This document shows, piece after piece, positions 22,384 through 34,042 of a DNA stretch of 64,000 nucleotides. This stretch comes from Prostheceraeus crozeri (Eukaryota; Platyhelminthes; Polycladida; Euryleptidae). Location of the stretch: positions 1 to 64,000 of the forward strand of contig CAJQUW010006329.1 in assembly GCA_907163375.1 (NCBI GenBank), written 5' to 3'. Numbering within the stretch: the first letter of the stretch is position 1; every line of letters begins with the position of its first letter. Made by a program: the position numbers and the translations under genes. The notes beneath the pieces are model-generated. The model had not been told where the DNA came from. It saw only the letters and a list, made by a program, of their open reading frames with translations, and searched no databases.

Positions 22384-25300
22384 TCACTGATCTTCCCAAG
22401 CTGAGAGACCTCGTCTCCTAAGCGTCGTTGTTCTGACTTTATGCGACTGAGATTTTAAAATAGTCATTTCTACTTTTTCAATTTTAAGAGAATCTAAGGC
22501 ATCTTGATAGTCCCTATGTGTCATTTTTCTAACGATTGACTTCGAGATGCCTTTCGCCCGTTTAATAGAAAGCTCTTCAGATTTTAGTTTCATGGAGTAC
22601 ATCTTGGGGCGAAGCAAGATAATCTCCTCTATCTTTTTGCCGGCGCACTCATCCTTAAAGCAGCCAAGCTTCGCTTTTTTTGTGGTAGAGTAAAGCGGAT
22701 GGTCAGTGGGATAGTTGGAACTATCAAACTTGGGTGCTAAATATTTTAAAATGTCTTCCTGCTTGACTTGGCCAGTGGTTGTCAAAGCCAGGAAGATGCT
22801 GTTTGTATCGCCTCCTACCAATGCCACATGTTGGAACAGTGGGGAAGTCTTAAAGGCGTGGTAAAACAACTTATACATTTCTAATTTGGAGTGATCCGAG
22901 ACAGCTTGTCCGACATAAATATGTTTACAAAATTCTACTTTGGATTTTAACATTTTAAAACCAGTGATGTCTTCGGAAATTACATCATGGTGACAAAGCA
23001 GCGGTGAGCGGCATAGCTTGATACTTGTTTCCGGATCAGTCACTAAACGATAGTCGATGCGCTTTCTTACATCCTCCATGGTTTTACCATAGAGGGCAAT
23101 ATTCTTAAATTTAAAGAAGCCCTTTTCGAAAGGATTCTTGGATTCAGCCCGTTCCTTACTAAATTCTATATACGGTTTTAGAAAGAGCTTCTGCCTAAAC
23201 TGGATAGCGCGATGGACTTTGTCAAGTTGCATCCCCATACCTAGATAGAATTTGAGGATGGAATAGTGCACGATATAATGCTGCTTGTTCAATTGGGTGA
23301 GCACCAACTTCCTAGTGGGTTTATATTTTAAGTCATTTTCCACCTCATACTGCTTATTGTGTTCTTCCATAAAGGGAGAGAACATATCTGGACTTACAAT
23401 GCCTGATTCGGGTGCGAGAGGAAAAGCAACTGTCTTAGTCTTAATACACTCTGGATAGATGAGGTCGACTTCAAATATATAACCTATGTCGGCCTCTTCA
23501 TCCAGTGTCATGAAGTGTGCTGGATTGGAGAAGTACTCAATGTCATGGCTCTACCCATTGGAAGTCAGACTGTGGAAAAGGCTTGGATTATGCACTCCCA
23601 TATAAATTATTTTGGTCCATGTACATTAAATGTGTGGTCGATCCTACAGCTCCCGCCATTGATATCCGGACAAAACTAAAATTTTGGCATTTTCTACCTT
23701 TTGTTTGAAATAAAGCTGTATACGAATAATTTGATCACTAGAAGACATTATTTGCATTAATGTGTAATAAACACTTGTTAGCAATGTGGTGAACGCATAA
23801 TGCCTACCTTGGCATAGATATCTCACGAAAAACCGATGTGTACCACAATTATGGTCTACTAGTTATTGCTTGCTAAAATGATGATGCAAGCTTTTTCTCA
23901 TCCTGAGTTTCATTGCAGCAATATAACGGTACACGCTTATCGGAAGATGCTTAGTATTACACAGCGTGCTGAATCATACAATAGACATTCATAGTGCACA
24001 GTAGACGAGAGCCGTAGTGTCCTTGTTGCAAAGCAAATCTCTTTTGTCTTGAGAGTGACTTCTTGATTATCAAAATGCCGAAGAGAGGTAAAGAACTGTC
24101 GCCTCGCAAGCGAGCAACTGCCGTTTCTTTATTGAATGAAGGATATACCGTCAGAGCTGTTGCGCACCAAACAGGCATCGCCAAGTCAACGGTTGGTGAC
24201 CTCAAGAAGAGATGGCAACGAAATCCTAAGGGTTACGGTTCTCCAAAGAAGCGGAATGGTGCCACGAAAAATGATACTTCTTCAACAACTGATCGTCTCA
24301 TTATTCGTGAGTGCATGAACCACAGGTTTTCAAGCGCTGCTGCTATTCGCAGAATGCTCGGTGATGTTGTGGCGAATGTCAGCATAAGGACCATTCAACG
24401 TCGCCTTAATCAAGCCGGACTGAAGGCTAGACGCCCAGCTCGAAAGGCATTTGTTAATGCCTATCAACGACGACGACGTGTTCTTTTCGCCAAGAAGTGT
24501 CTCTCTAAGGATGAAGATCATTGGAAAAGAGTGATCTTTACCAATGAAAGCACGTTCGATATCTACGGAAATCGAGGCAGCATCAAGGTTTGGAGACGCC
24601 AGGGTGAGCGATACTCTCATGAGTGCATTCTTCCAACGATCAAACACCCTCCGAGTGTCATGATATGGGGCGCGTTTTCTTATAATGGTGTCGGACGCTT
24701 CCGGATTTTCGAGAGAGGTGAGAAAGTGAATAAAACAGTGTATAAACAGATTCTTGAGCGAGAGCTTCGCATGACAATGGATGAACTGTATCCCAACACC
24801 CAAGCAGTGTTTCAAGACGACAACGCACCTTGTCATAGAGCAAAGAGCACACTGCGATATCTTAACGAGCATGATATCCCTCACATCAGAGACTGGCCTG
24901 GTCAGAGCCCCGATATCAACCCCATTGAGAATTTGTGGGCAGATATCGGGGCCGTTATTCAGAAGAAATGTCCAGCAAACCGCCAGTAACTGATAGCAGC
25001 CATCGTCAGTGCTTGGGACAGATGCATTACCCCCTTCCGCTGCCAAGCGTTGGCTCTGAGAGTCCCGAGACGTCTCGGAAATGTTGAAAGAAACAAAGGT
25101 TTCCCCACAAAGTACTAGAATGATCATTGATGACAATTTCCCTTGTCCTATTTTCGTTTTTTGCCTCATGATGTGTACTGTAAAAGATTTTGTATTATCA
25201 GAAGTAGTGTTTTCTTGGGCAGTATTGAAGATCGGGCATTAACCCAATAATCAAAGTAAAAGAAAAACAGTAGCAAATTATGCCATAATAATGAACAAAA

Positions 25301-27429
25301 CATAGAACAATCAATAATACGCATACAGGATTGACGTAGATCAGCTAACTTACTTTACATTTCATTAATATGACGATTTCTCAGAAAAATCGTTTTTGCC
25401 CGGATATCAATGGCGGGTGCTGTATGTCTTGGGTGCTGTTTACAACATATTTGTTAACAAACGTTAAGCCACCCCTAATACCACGTTCAAATAATGTGTA
25501 CATTTCTGCATCTTGCAGTAAATGTATTCTCTCTTTCCTCATCTTGAAGGCTAACTGATAGGACAGACCCGGTAGACTTACAAAAAAATCGGGGTCTAAG
25601 GCGTCCTTTTCTAATGTGACTTCCCTAAAAGTCTCAAGCACGTCAGCCAACAGATAGACGTCTAATTTTAAGTAGGCAAGCATATAGTCACCAAAGGTGC
25701 GACACCTAAATTCTTACCATGCTTCCTCTGTATGGCTATATTCATCCGGTGAACAGTCCACACCCGGCAAATCAGTTTCAAATTTATCGATGGACGGAAA
25801 GGATGTCTCCTTCAAAGTGTCCATTGAACTAAAATAACTATAAGGAAACACCCCTTTCCGTCGCATGAGACTTTCACTTATGTTAGGATAGTCTTTCTTT
25901 AAAGGTTGAGTGAGGGGAAGTGTTTCTAACTTATTAGCCAGCGTGGCTAAGGAAGAAGACATAAATTGAAAGCTATCTTGAAAATTTATGTCATAGAATA
26001 CAGGCTTCCCCTCAACGGTCTTATCAACTTGCACTTTGGCGGTGATGCACATAAATTTTTCCTTGCTTTGTGCAATCAATTTGGAAGACCAAGATTTCAT
26101 TTTACCGAATCCATGGCGAATGATGATGAGAGCATCATGACATTTAAAGTTATGGAAGATGACGGGGAGCGTTCGCCGTTTGAGCCTAAGAGTCAAATTA
26201 CATTTGCTGCATAAGGCAGACCTAAATTTACCACTGAGATGGCAATGGTCCCTCACTTTCTTATGTTGCTGATCATCTAAGGATGAACAGCAGCGGGGAC
26301 ATTCCGTGGTCCTATCAAACTTGATTTTATCGGCTTCTGTGAAGCACATGGGTTTCCTAGTTAGCTCCGTTCCATGCCGTTGATGAAAACGGGCTTTCTT
26401 ATCTAAAAAGTTGAGGAAGTTTTCAACGCACTCCTCGCCGTGCCACACATGCATTTTATTTTGGTTCCTATAATATGGATGCCAAACTTCATAGCAGGCA
26501 ATGGCTGCTGGCTCATGACTTAGATCTTCTTGTTCAATATAACATTCAATGTCCGCATAGATGGTACATATGGGACTGAGCTCATTGCCGTTTTCTTCAT
26601 GCCTATAAAATTTATCTTTGGGCATGACTTCCATTTGAAGTTTACCCCGAGAGCACCACTCATAATGCTCTTCAAAATATGGTTTTGACCTAAAGCGCCG
26701 TGTGCAGCGATCACAGTAATAATGTTTGTCATCATAACTTTGCTGGTGGCGATGCAATCTAGAAATTTTGGGAATGCCACAATAATGCCATTCTGGGTGG
26801 TTGTCGCTATAGACTAGGAGGAGATTGACAACCCGGTTGAAGTTACTTTGGCGGTTGTTATACCTAACGCCCTTCAGACCTTTTTCCCAGAGATGGACGA
26901 CGATCTTAATGTTATTCAATTTTTCAAATTGGGCGATGCCTTTAAAATCTAATGTGTTGACATCTAACCCGTCAAACTTAAGCTCATCCTCCCATTCACG
27001 ATACTTGGTGATTCGTTCACGATCTCTATCTATATCATTATAGTGAAGAATGGAGAGGACGGCATACTTGAAACACTGGGACTGACATTCTACATTGACG
27101 ACAGCCTTTTTGTCAGCCAGTGCTTTGGGAAGGGTGAAACAACGGCTCCCCTGTAAATTTTCTAAAAGATTAATTTTAATGTCTACCTTCTCTGTCCCAT
27201 CAAAGACCAGACCGCTGTCTCTTTCATTAAATTTATTTAAGTTGCTGACGAGATAGGTCGCATGTCTCTCTACCCACTCGTTTACATCACCTATGAGTTC
27301 AGCAGCACAGGAGGCTATCCTAATGGTCACAGTGGACTCTACTTCTCCCGTGCTACTGTCTACCTTATTGAAACGAGCAGTGAGACAAAACATGCCTTTT
27401 AGTAAATACCTATCCAAGCTCGTTAACAT
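22384..27429 (-). CDS. Polinton fossil: protein-primed DNA polymerase B, split by a Tc1
   Basis: Reading on the - strand from 27429: an N-terminal region, KAVVNVECQSQCFKYAVL (about 27050-27110), zinc-finger-like C-x2-C clusters (YCDRCTRRFRSKPYFEEHYE), an exonuclease D-x-E motif in IYADIECYIE (about 26540-26570), the DHCHLSGKFR...CSKCN block, HNFKCHDALIII, LKLDVYLLADVLETF (about 25640-25680), an NNLYG-type palm box next to the Tc1 boundary, YGKTMEDVRKRIDYRLV (about 23030-23085) and a GDT-type box (about 22800-22825). This is the order of Polinton/adintovirus-like PolB with its TPR insertions. The Tc1 at 23647-25422 sits in the coding region. The gene is broken, with several further breaks. Confidence 0.85.
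23647..25422 (+). mobile_element. Tc1-type element inserted in the Polinton polymerase
   Basis: The ends CAGCTCCCGCCATTGATATC (23647) and, inverted, CAGCACCCGCCATTGATATC (ending 25422) are flanked by TA on both sides (23645-23646 and 25423-25424), the Tc1/mariner target duplication. The terminal match runs about 30 bp. At 1776 bp it is within the usual size range, and it carries one transposase frame on the + strand, opposite to the polymerase it interrupts. Confidence 0.9.
24075..25118 (+). pseudogene. Tc1 (DD34E) transposase, full length with one stop
   Basis: From the ATG at 24075 the frame shows the bipartite paired-type DNA-binding region: a first helix-turn-helix (RKRATAVSLLNEGY...STVGDLKKRW), a basic linker (SPKKRN) and a second HTH (SSAAAIRRML...TIQRRLNQAGL). 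The catalytic core follows: FTNESTF (about 24538), QDDNAPCHRAK (about 24810-24845) and DINPIENLW (about 24910-24938), giving the D and E of a DD34E triad. Two defects are seen: the first catalytic Asp (family SDES) is Asn, codon AAT at 24542-24544, and an in-frame TAA at 24987-24989 interrupts the last 44 codons, which otherwise continue in frame to the natural end KGFPTKY and TAG at 25116. The copy cannot encode an active enzyme. Confidence 0.9.
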
Positions 27430-27691
27430 TTAATGAATTAGACCTATATTTTTAATCAAGAAAGGATGAATATCCAGTATAGGTTCAGAGCTTTCTAACT
27501 CATAGTCGCGAACGAGCCTCTCAAGGGAAAACTTGCTCAGCCTTAGAGTGGCAGTGGTGTCAGTGTAAGGCTTTATGGGATGGGTGTGTCACAGTGTGTG
27601 CCAAGAAGGAACAAATTCTTTAGGAAGGGTCTTCTGACACGAAGAACAGGACGTGCAATGAAGGATGCTTCCTACCTGTTGTCGTCGGTGG

Positions 27692-28889
27692 TTACCTCAC
27701 ACTGCCACAGGATCCGCCTTCGATGTGACGTTGTAAGTTAGTGGTGTTGTAGAACATGCGTCCACAACCATCACACTTGGGTCGTCGAGGTCGACGCCGA
27801 GCTCCTCCGCTGCAGGCGTCGCCAGCGGTGTGACGACTCAAACTGTAGGCTGAGGCGAAGATCTTGTTACACCGCCGGCATCGGAGCTCCTCCTCCACTT
27901 CTATCTCCTCTTCCATCTCCACCGCTTCGATGGCCTACTCCTCCAGCAACCTCTCCACCGACTTAGCAGAAAGGAGAGGGAGTTCGTTCGCTGCAGCTGA
28001 TGGTGGCGATGCAGGTGTGTTGGTTAGAGGAACGGGGACGTCTCCGTCCAGGAGGTATTCTGCGAGATCTGTTGAGAAAGGAAAAGAGGTTAGTGTTTTG
28101 AAATAGGATAGTGTTTTGAATCTCATCCCTTTTCTCATCACACTTACCATCAAGTGAATTGATCTCCGGCAGCAAGGATGGACGCGGATGGGGTAAGAGT
28201 GGGACACGGGCCGAGGGTGGAAGGGTCCTTGGCTTCGGTGTCGGAGGGATGTGACGACGGGCAGTCGGTACAGGAGCAGGCGGTGGAGGTGGGGCGATGA
28301 CGATGCCCGAGGTCGACAAAGGAGTCGGTGGTTGAGTGGCGATAGACGGGCGGGAAGGTAGGGCCGGAAATTCCTCGTGGTATTTTTCCGCCTCGCGGCT
28401 TCTTCCCACATCTTCATCTTGACCGAATCTGTAGAGAAGAATAAGAGATTAGAGATTGAGACAAGGATGATACATAGGATCTTAAGCAGTCTAAGCATGA
28501 GCTGTTAAAGATACTTACACTTTCCAAGCCGCTCATAGGCTACCCCAATTGCTCCTTGGGGGACGGGTTCCGCATTGCGAATGCATTCATCCACTGAAAA
28601 AGAATGGGAGAAAAGATAAGCAGAGCACCACAATGAAATTTGGATTCGGTTAAAAAATGAATGAAATAGGGGAGGTGACGGATCTTGATTTACGTTTAAA
28701 TGAATACTCTCGCGGATGTTCATCATAATCATGTTAGTAATAGAGCTAGTCAACCTCATCCTTGACACAAAAACTTACATTGCTCGATGGTGGCCTTCTC
28801 CATCTTGGCAGCAACTCGGTAATTTTCAACTTTGTTGTAATCCATATCGAACAGTCGATTATTGATAATTAATTGTAAGACTTCAATCA
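27692..28889 (-). CDS. Polinton fossil: Pro-rich and C2H2-type zinc-finger block with splice-like signals
   Basis: On the - strand, 27922-27692 encodes an acidic start MEMEEEIEVEEEL and two fingers, CRRCNKIFASAYSLSRHTAG and CDGCGRMFYNTTNLQRHIEG, each with C-x2-C and a His followed by Cys or His. Upstream (28430-28140) is a Pro-rich frame with YHEEFPALPSRPS and APPPPPAPVP. Further upstream lie two short protein-like blocks around 28780-28889 and 28515-28600. Each block is bounded by good acceptor and donor consensus on the - strand (for example GTAAGT at about 28773-28778 and 28146-28151). It sits between the polymerase and the right terminal repeat. Multi-exon structure is unusual for Polintons, so host capture is possible. 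Confidence 0.5.
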
Positions 28890-29024
28890 CTGAAAAGGAA
28901 ATATGAGAATCGTTTCATTTGCATAATCAACTTTTAACATGTGAAAAATCATTCAACCAAGTAACTCTACGTTTCACTCCACTCCATATCATGCAGACTA
29001 ACCTTTGTCGAATGGCTGAAAAAA

Positions 29025-30039
29025 ATGCCTTCGTTGAATTCAGCAGGGTCGACAACCCCAGAAAACCTCCAAAAATAACGAATCTAAATTATTCGGAAGT
29101 ATAGCACTACTTATAAAGTAGTCTATGACGTGACCTGAATCATGAGCTCTTGAGCAAACGTTGAGCGAAGTCCATCCGATTCCTACAAGCAGAGATACAT
29201 GCCTTTAAAGTTTAGGCCTACTACGATGGCCTGGAGACTAGGCCATCTCCTGGCTCTCCACTCACTCTGACAACTTAGGTGAGTGCGGCAATCAAAAAAT
29301 CTGCCTTGGTTTCCTATGGATGCTCGGTTTTTGGAGTTTTGCGATTCTATCATCGGAGCTCTGGAGTTCACTCACCTAACTGTACCTCGACTGGCGATTG
29401 AACTGATTCCCACAAGTAGAGACTCCATTTATACAGTCGAGAGAAGTCGGTCGAGAAACAAGTCTTTCCTGCCTCCTGCCTTCCCGTCATTTCCAAAACC
29501 TCTTGTTTGCCAAGTCTGCCTGCCGGGGGGGGGGAGGGGGGGTGGCTGAGGTTTTCTATCTTTCCTCCGATTGAGCTGGAAACAACCTTCCCGACCTAAA
29601 CTTTCACGTAGATTCCGAATTTGCCATCGGTTTTTCTCTCCGATCGCTCCTTCACCCCGAAACATGGCCTTTCTTATCCCAAAATGTCCAAAACTTGCAA
29701 AATCCAAAGGGTGGAACACCAAAGTCTTACAACACCAACAGTCGATAACCCTCCCGACCCAAAATTTCACGCAAAGTCCAAATCTGGCCTCCGTTTCTCC
29801 ATGCTAGAACTCCTTCATCCCGAAACATACCCTTTCTCATCCCAAAACGTCCAAAACTTGCCACATCCTATGGGTGGACAAGTCTGACAACTAAAGTCAG
29901 GCAAGAGGGGAGGGGGGGAGGGGTAGGTTTCCTCCTCTCGTTCCGATCACCACCAGGACATCCTTGGCCAACTCCCTATCGCCTGGGAGGGGGGATGGGT
30001 CTGCACATTTGTCCTTCCGACTGGGATGGGATTACTACT
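29025..30039. repeat. Polinton right terminal repeat
   Basis: Uninterrupted arm of about 1015 bp, inverse of 16687-17583 plus 7647-7778. It serves as the reference for the empty site of the 8.9-kb insertion. The target duplication GTCTAT follows at 30040-30045. Confidence 0.85.
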
Positions 30040-30540
30040 GTCTATGTTGTGGCTTACTTAGTATAGATAGTTTACGAGTGATTCCGCAGGTTTGGGTACA
30101 GAAGGCGACGTGTGGATCGCTATAGCGATTTCATCGGACTGAGTGGAAAGAAGCAGGTTGTCTGGGATCAAAGAGCGTGAGAAGGTTGTTAACAGTGGTC
30201 CAACTGCAGCCAAGATTCTCACCATTGACATTGGCATTCGGGTAGCTCCAGTCCTTGCGCTTGCAGTTCTGATTGCCGGCAAAAATGGAATGTTCTGAGG
30301 TTGCCGAGACGTTGGAGATGTCAAGTGTTACTGGATGCAGATGAATCCGGGTGTCAGCAACTTGAACAGCGCCCCACTCAGTTGAATTCCCTTCATTTGA
30401 GTTGCCGACGTGGGTGAAGCCGAGGTTGCTCATAATAGTGGCAATCCCGTGATGTGCAATGACGATGTAATCAAGGAAAAGGATTCCATAGAGATTGAGA
30501 TTGTCTTGAATCGTCTGATGGGTCTCTTGGACTAGCATAA
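30040..30540 (-). pseudogene. LINE endonuclease (EEP) fragment split by the Polinton
   Basis: The - strand frame begins LVQETHQTIQDNL (30535 downward) and continues with GIATIMS, a W.AVQV strand, FAGNQNCKRKDWSYPNANVN (family GDFN.H...WGY....G) and TLFDPRQPASFHSVR, then decays into SILSKPQHR at the Polinton boundary. These are the metal-binding and DNA-contact motifs of apurinic-like LINE endonucleases. The sequence resumes with PSLIMTTPLV at 7646 on the far side of the Polinton. The GDFN motif reads GNQN here, so the catalytic Asp is lost. Confidence 0.7.
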
Positions 30541-30734
30541 CATGTGCAGGGTGTTTGTTTAATTGTCACCGAGCTGTTGCAGAATCTTGCACTTTGCAGC
30601 AGTTCAACTTCCAGCGTTGATTTGTAGGATGCGGAGTGACGCCCTGAAGAGTGCGGATTCTCGTGCATCAATATATAATTCATCAATTAGTCTATGAATC
30701 ATATCCTGGCAACCCACTATACCATAGACATCGA

Positions 30735-31728
30735 ATCGTGGTGGTAGTCGTAAGCGTTTATTGAAATACAAAATGGCAATCAAAGTCAGTACAAAGAAAG
30801 TTACAAAATATTTTGAGACCTATGAAAGGTTAAATTCGTAAAATCAAGTTGCGCGTTCGTCATGAACATAATCAGTTGGCAGGTTGATAAAAGAACAAAG
30901 TTATTTTGCAGACTGTGAGGCGCAAACTCTTCTCACAGAATGTTGTTGGCAATCAAAGCCATACGGGGTATCTACCAATGAAAGCTGTCGCTGAGTCGTT
31001 CTACTCAGTTCTACGTTGAATTTTCCACTTCTTCTCAATTTGTTCGGAATAAGGGGATGACTGGCATGTCTGCTGTTATCAGCTGCTAAAGAAAACATGT
31101 GCAGACTTTGACCGGTGCCCCTGGAGGTGATGGTAGTGGAACTACAGTCACAAGCGTAGTCGTTGCCATATTGAATTATTTTATGGGCTCTTCTATCAAC
31201 GCTAGACAGTCTCTTGGATAGGGTTTTTTCAAACCAATCAATCACTGGCAGCTGTATTGTGGGAGAGATCGAATCATCATTATGTAAATGTGATGGAGTT
31301 CATCGGCACTAAGTAGCGCCTACAACGTTGGTGTGTGCAGTCTCGTAACTGCCACCGAAGTCACATTTGGTGATGTGACTATTCCAAGTCAATTAGGCCG
31401 GTGTGAACGTCAATCCCAAAATTTTCACCAGCTCCACCATCGGAAGATTCGTCGTCAAATTGAGGTGATCATTCTTGGTGTTGCAAATCATTTGCTGCGA
31501 TTTTCCTTCATTAACAATCATGTTATTATTAAGGCACCATATTGTCATGTTTTCAATCTCCGACTTAATGATATCATCTGTCAGACGCAAATCTTTATAT
31601 ACAGGCGCAATTAACGTCACATCATCTGCATACTTCACTACGACAGATTCATGATGAATGGCTTTGAAGTCTTCTATGTATGCACCGAAAAGGAAAGGGG
31701 GACAGTATTGCGCCATGAGGTACACCAC
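30735..31728 (-). pseudogene. 5'-truncated LINE: RT palm to 3' end
   Basis: The - strand frame 31728-31393 holds FGAYIEDF, VVKYADDVTLIAP (YADD box at about 31620) and MTIWCLNNNMIVNEGKSQQM, the late palm and start of the thumb of a CR1/Jockey-type RT; LTWNSHI follows in another frame. 31245-30901 encodes a decayed C-terminal region with SVDRRAHKII. The 3' end has AATAAACG at about 30755 followed by ACGACTACCACCACG-like DNA. Upstream LINE parts are missing and there are several frameshifts. Confidence 0.65.
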
Positions 31729-31739
31729 TTTTTAAGTGA

Positions 31740-32140
31740 AAGGTGATGATGAGCTTCCAATCATGATCTTATGCATTCTATTCTAAAGATAATTCTGCTT
31801 CCATGCCAGGCAGACATGCTGCAGCATTTTCCCTGACATGTGATTTCTTTGGGAAGTCATTCTTTATACTTGTGTGCATACTTTAAGTTACCTAGAATTG
31901 TAGAAATGATTGTTTGCAAAATTTTGCGATTTTTTGCAATATTTCGAGAAATTGAATTGATATATAAATTCTTAACATATTAATATATAGTTATTATAAT
32001 AATCAATTATTAGACAACATATTAATGCACCACCAACTAATTAATCATGAAGCATTTGAGATAATAAAAGTAATTCATATTATTATCCATTTATCTATCT
32101 ACACTCGTACATGGGTATGGACCTATTGTACATACATTCA
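31740..32140. other. Intron 1, AT-rich DNA without a gene
   Basis: Very AT-rich, in particular 31930-32060. No family resemblance. Confidence 0.5.
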
Positions 32141-32144
32141 TGCT

Positions 32145-32690
32145 ACTATCTGGTGTCTCGCAAGGGGCGGTTCTGGGACCATGCCTGTCCGCTTGCTACT
32201 TGGGTTCATTGGAAGTTCTTCCCTCGTGCACTATAGTACTTAGTGCAGTAAGTTGAGCCATTGCCGCGCTGCGATACATGCATCCTCTAACCTCGAGAGA
32301 GGAGTCTATTCAAAGACATTTATCTGATAAATGTGTGAAATTAAACGTTGAAACAACAGAATATATGACATTTCCGCATTAGTATGCTCCGGATGCCAGC
32401 AGTAATACGTTGATAGTCAGAGAAGTAAACATTTTAGGGATCTACTGGGAAGACTTTCTGACTTGAGATCTTCACTTTACTTAAAACCTGCTGCAAAGAG
32501 ACGGCACGTTTTGCGCATTTTGAACCCGCTTTCATCACCAAGTGAATTAACTGACGTATACAACAGTATCATAGTATCCGCATTCATGTATGTATCTCCA
32601 CTTTTCTACTATCCATCAAAATCAAAATCCAAAAAGGCAATAAGTGCCGCTGATAGCCAAACTTAGAAAGATTGTGGCCTGTCAATAGCA
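32145..32690 (+). pseudogene. Short LINE RT relic
   Basis: SGVSQGAVLGPC (about 32149-32184) matches RT motif B of LINEs (GVPQGSVLGP). After a decayed stretch with KCVKLNVETTEYM and VNILGIYW, the frame 32463-32666 has LRILNPLSSPSELTDVYNSI and FMYVSPLFYYPS, the thumb region of CR1/Jockey-like RTs (L..VY.SLI.S...Y.SP.). The palm YADD box is not legible. It is heavily decayed and in opposite orientation to the neighbouring LINE. Confidence 0.6.
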
Positions 32691-33274
32691 TTGAGCGGCT
32701 GTGCTTTTTACTGTTATGTTCATTCATTATGTGCAATCCACTACTACCAATTTGAATTGATAATAATCAATTAGACATCCGATTTGGATATCCACATCAT
32801 TTGGATATTTGCAGGTACAATCAAAATTATTCTTTTTACGTTATTCTTAGAATATGACGAAACTTCAAATCGATTGCAGTGAAAATCAACTTGAACGCAT
32901 GAGGGTAAACAAGCCGGCATTTTGCGGCATTATGAGCGAACATGTCCTGCAATTGAATAGTTCCGAGTAAGAATGCCCGCCCGGGGGAACTTTTGTAATA
33001 GAATTTATGTCACGCCGTCTCAAGAAGTCAGGCCCATTTTCTTGCTATTCTAATCACGATTTCCCGGTGAGTCCTGTTTTACATGCGGTGTCACAAATAT
33101 TTGACTCTTTAGCAGTAATAAAGAAGCTCCTTTCGAAGTCTCTGTTTTATGCATTATTTGCAAAATAAGTGAGGAATATTAAAAAAAAGTTTTAGTATAA
33201 TCAGAATTTCGTCAAATCAATGTAACAGCTTTCTTTAGAGTGTGTTAATATTCTCACATGGTTTTCTGTTTCAG

Positions 33275-33616
33275 CAAAAATATACTCCAAAAGCCGTCGA
33301 CCTGCGGCTAAAAAAGCGACAACAACTACTACCACTGCTACTCCTACTACGACAACAACAATTGCACCTACTACAGCACTGCCGAAAACACGCAGACGAC
33401 TTCCACAAACCCCGAACACCCTATCTCTGAACAAGCCAGTGAATGTCTCCAACCTCGAAGCTGGCTTAGAAGGCAACATCAACGATGGATATGTTGGCAA
33501 CGGGAGTTGCGTGACATTGGAAACGACCTCTTCTGCCCAGGGACATGTGCTAGCAATCACCATAGATCTTCAGCAGACATATAGAATCAAGTTCATACAC
33601 ATTTGGAAGAACGTTG
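33275..33616 (+). CDS. Exon 2 of the lectin-like gene: Thr-rich linker and start of second F5/8C-like domain
   Basis: A pyrimidine tract and TTTCAG precede 33275. Entered with two bases (CA) after the phase-1 donor at 2969, the frame gives Pro, then KIYSKSRRPAAKKA, a run of Thr with Pro and Ala (ATPTTTTTIAPTTALP) and a basic patch KTRRRLPQTP. This is a mucin-like, probably O-glycosylated spacer. Then LNKPVNVSNLEAGLEGNIND starts a second fucolectin-like domain (N..VNVSNL..G..G..NDG), followed by AITIDLQQTYRIKFIHIWKN. The exon ends at 33616 in phase 1 before GTGAGT. An overlapping Leu-rich frame at 33242-33430 is a shadow of the Thr codons. Confidence 0.75.
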
Positions 33617-34042
33617 GTGAGTAGAATATGTTTGAAATAGCGTGTGCAGTTTACAGTGCAGTAAGGATGAATTCATTACAATTTTCCGACAGGTGATGAA
33701 GTACTTGACCCAATTTCATTCAGGCGTTTTTTAACTTTGAAATCCTTTAGCGGGGAGGGCCTCCCAGAGTGGTGGGATCAGTTTTTACCAACTTTGTCAT
33801 CTTGTTGAAAAATGCAAATTTTAATTTCAAATTCGATTTGATTCAAAAGTTGATGAAAAGCACTTCTAATTACATGACACATTTTTGATGCTCGTATGAG
33901 TTTGGTATAGTTTAAATTGATACCAGTGATCATTTTAGAACTGTTTGGGTTCGAAAGCACAGCACTTATTTTGTACTCACTTTAGAACTCATTTAATGAG
34001 CAATTCATATTTTATGAGTTATTATATCCACTATATCGAAAA

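Larger units (their letters stand above)
7647..30039. mobile_element. Polinton/Maverick fossil with two nested insertions
   Basis: The ends read AGCAGTAATCCC at 7647 and, inverted, AGTAGTAATCCC ending at 30039. They are flanked by 6-bp duplications GTCTGT (7641-7646) and GTCTAT (30040-30045). AG termini, 6-bp duplications, about 1 kb inverted terminal repeats and a protein-primed family B DNA polymerase identify a Polinton. Without the 8.9-kb insertion (7779-16686) and the Tc1 (23647-25422) about 11.7 kb remain, short for the family (usually 15-20 kb). Recognised parts: polymerase (22384-27429, -), Zn-finger/Pro-rich block (27692-28889, -), and a + strand cluster with RING-like and TBP-like products (18.5-21.3 kb). 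Retroviral-type integrase, packaging ATPase, protease and capsid genes were not recognised. It is broken, by at least half a dozen breaks besides the two insertions. The inverted repeats differ by only a few percent by eye, so the insertion is not very old. Confidence 0.85.

Noticed and set aside
24330-25169. 279-codon open frame on the - strand
   Set aside because: It is the antisense shadow of the Tc1 transposase, which has clear family motifs on the + strand.
33242-33430. Frame rich in Leu and Gln over the (ACT/ACA) repeat
   Set aside because: It is the out-of-phase reading of the Thr codons of exon 2, and only the Thr frame continues into the conserved domain in phase with exons 1 and 3.
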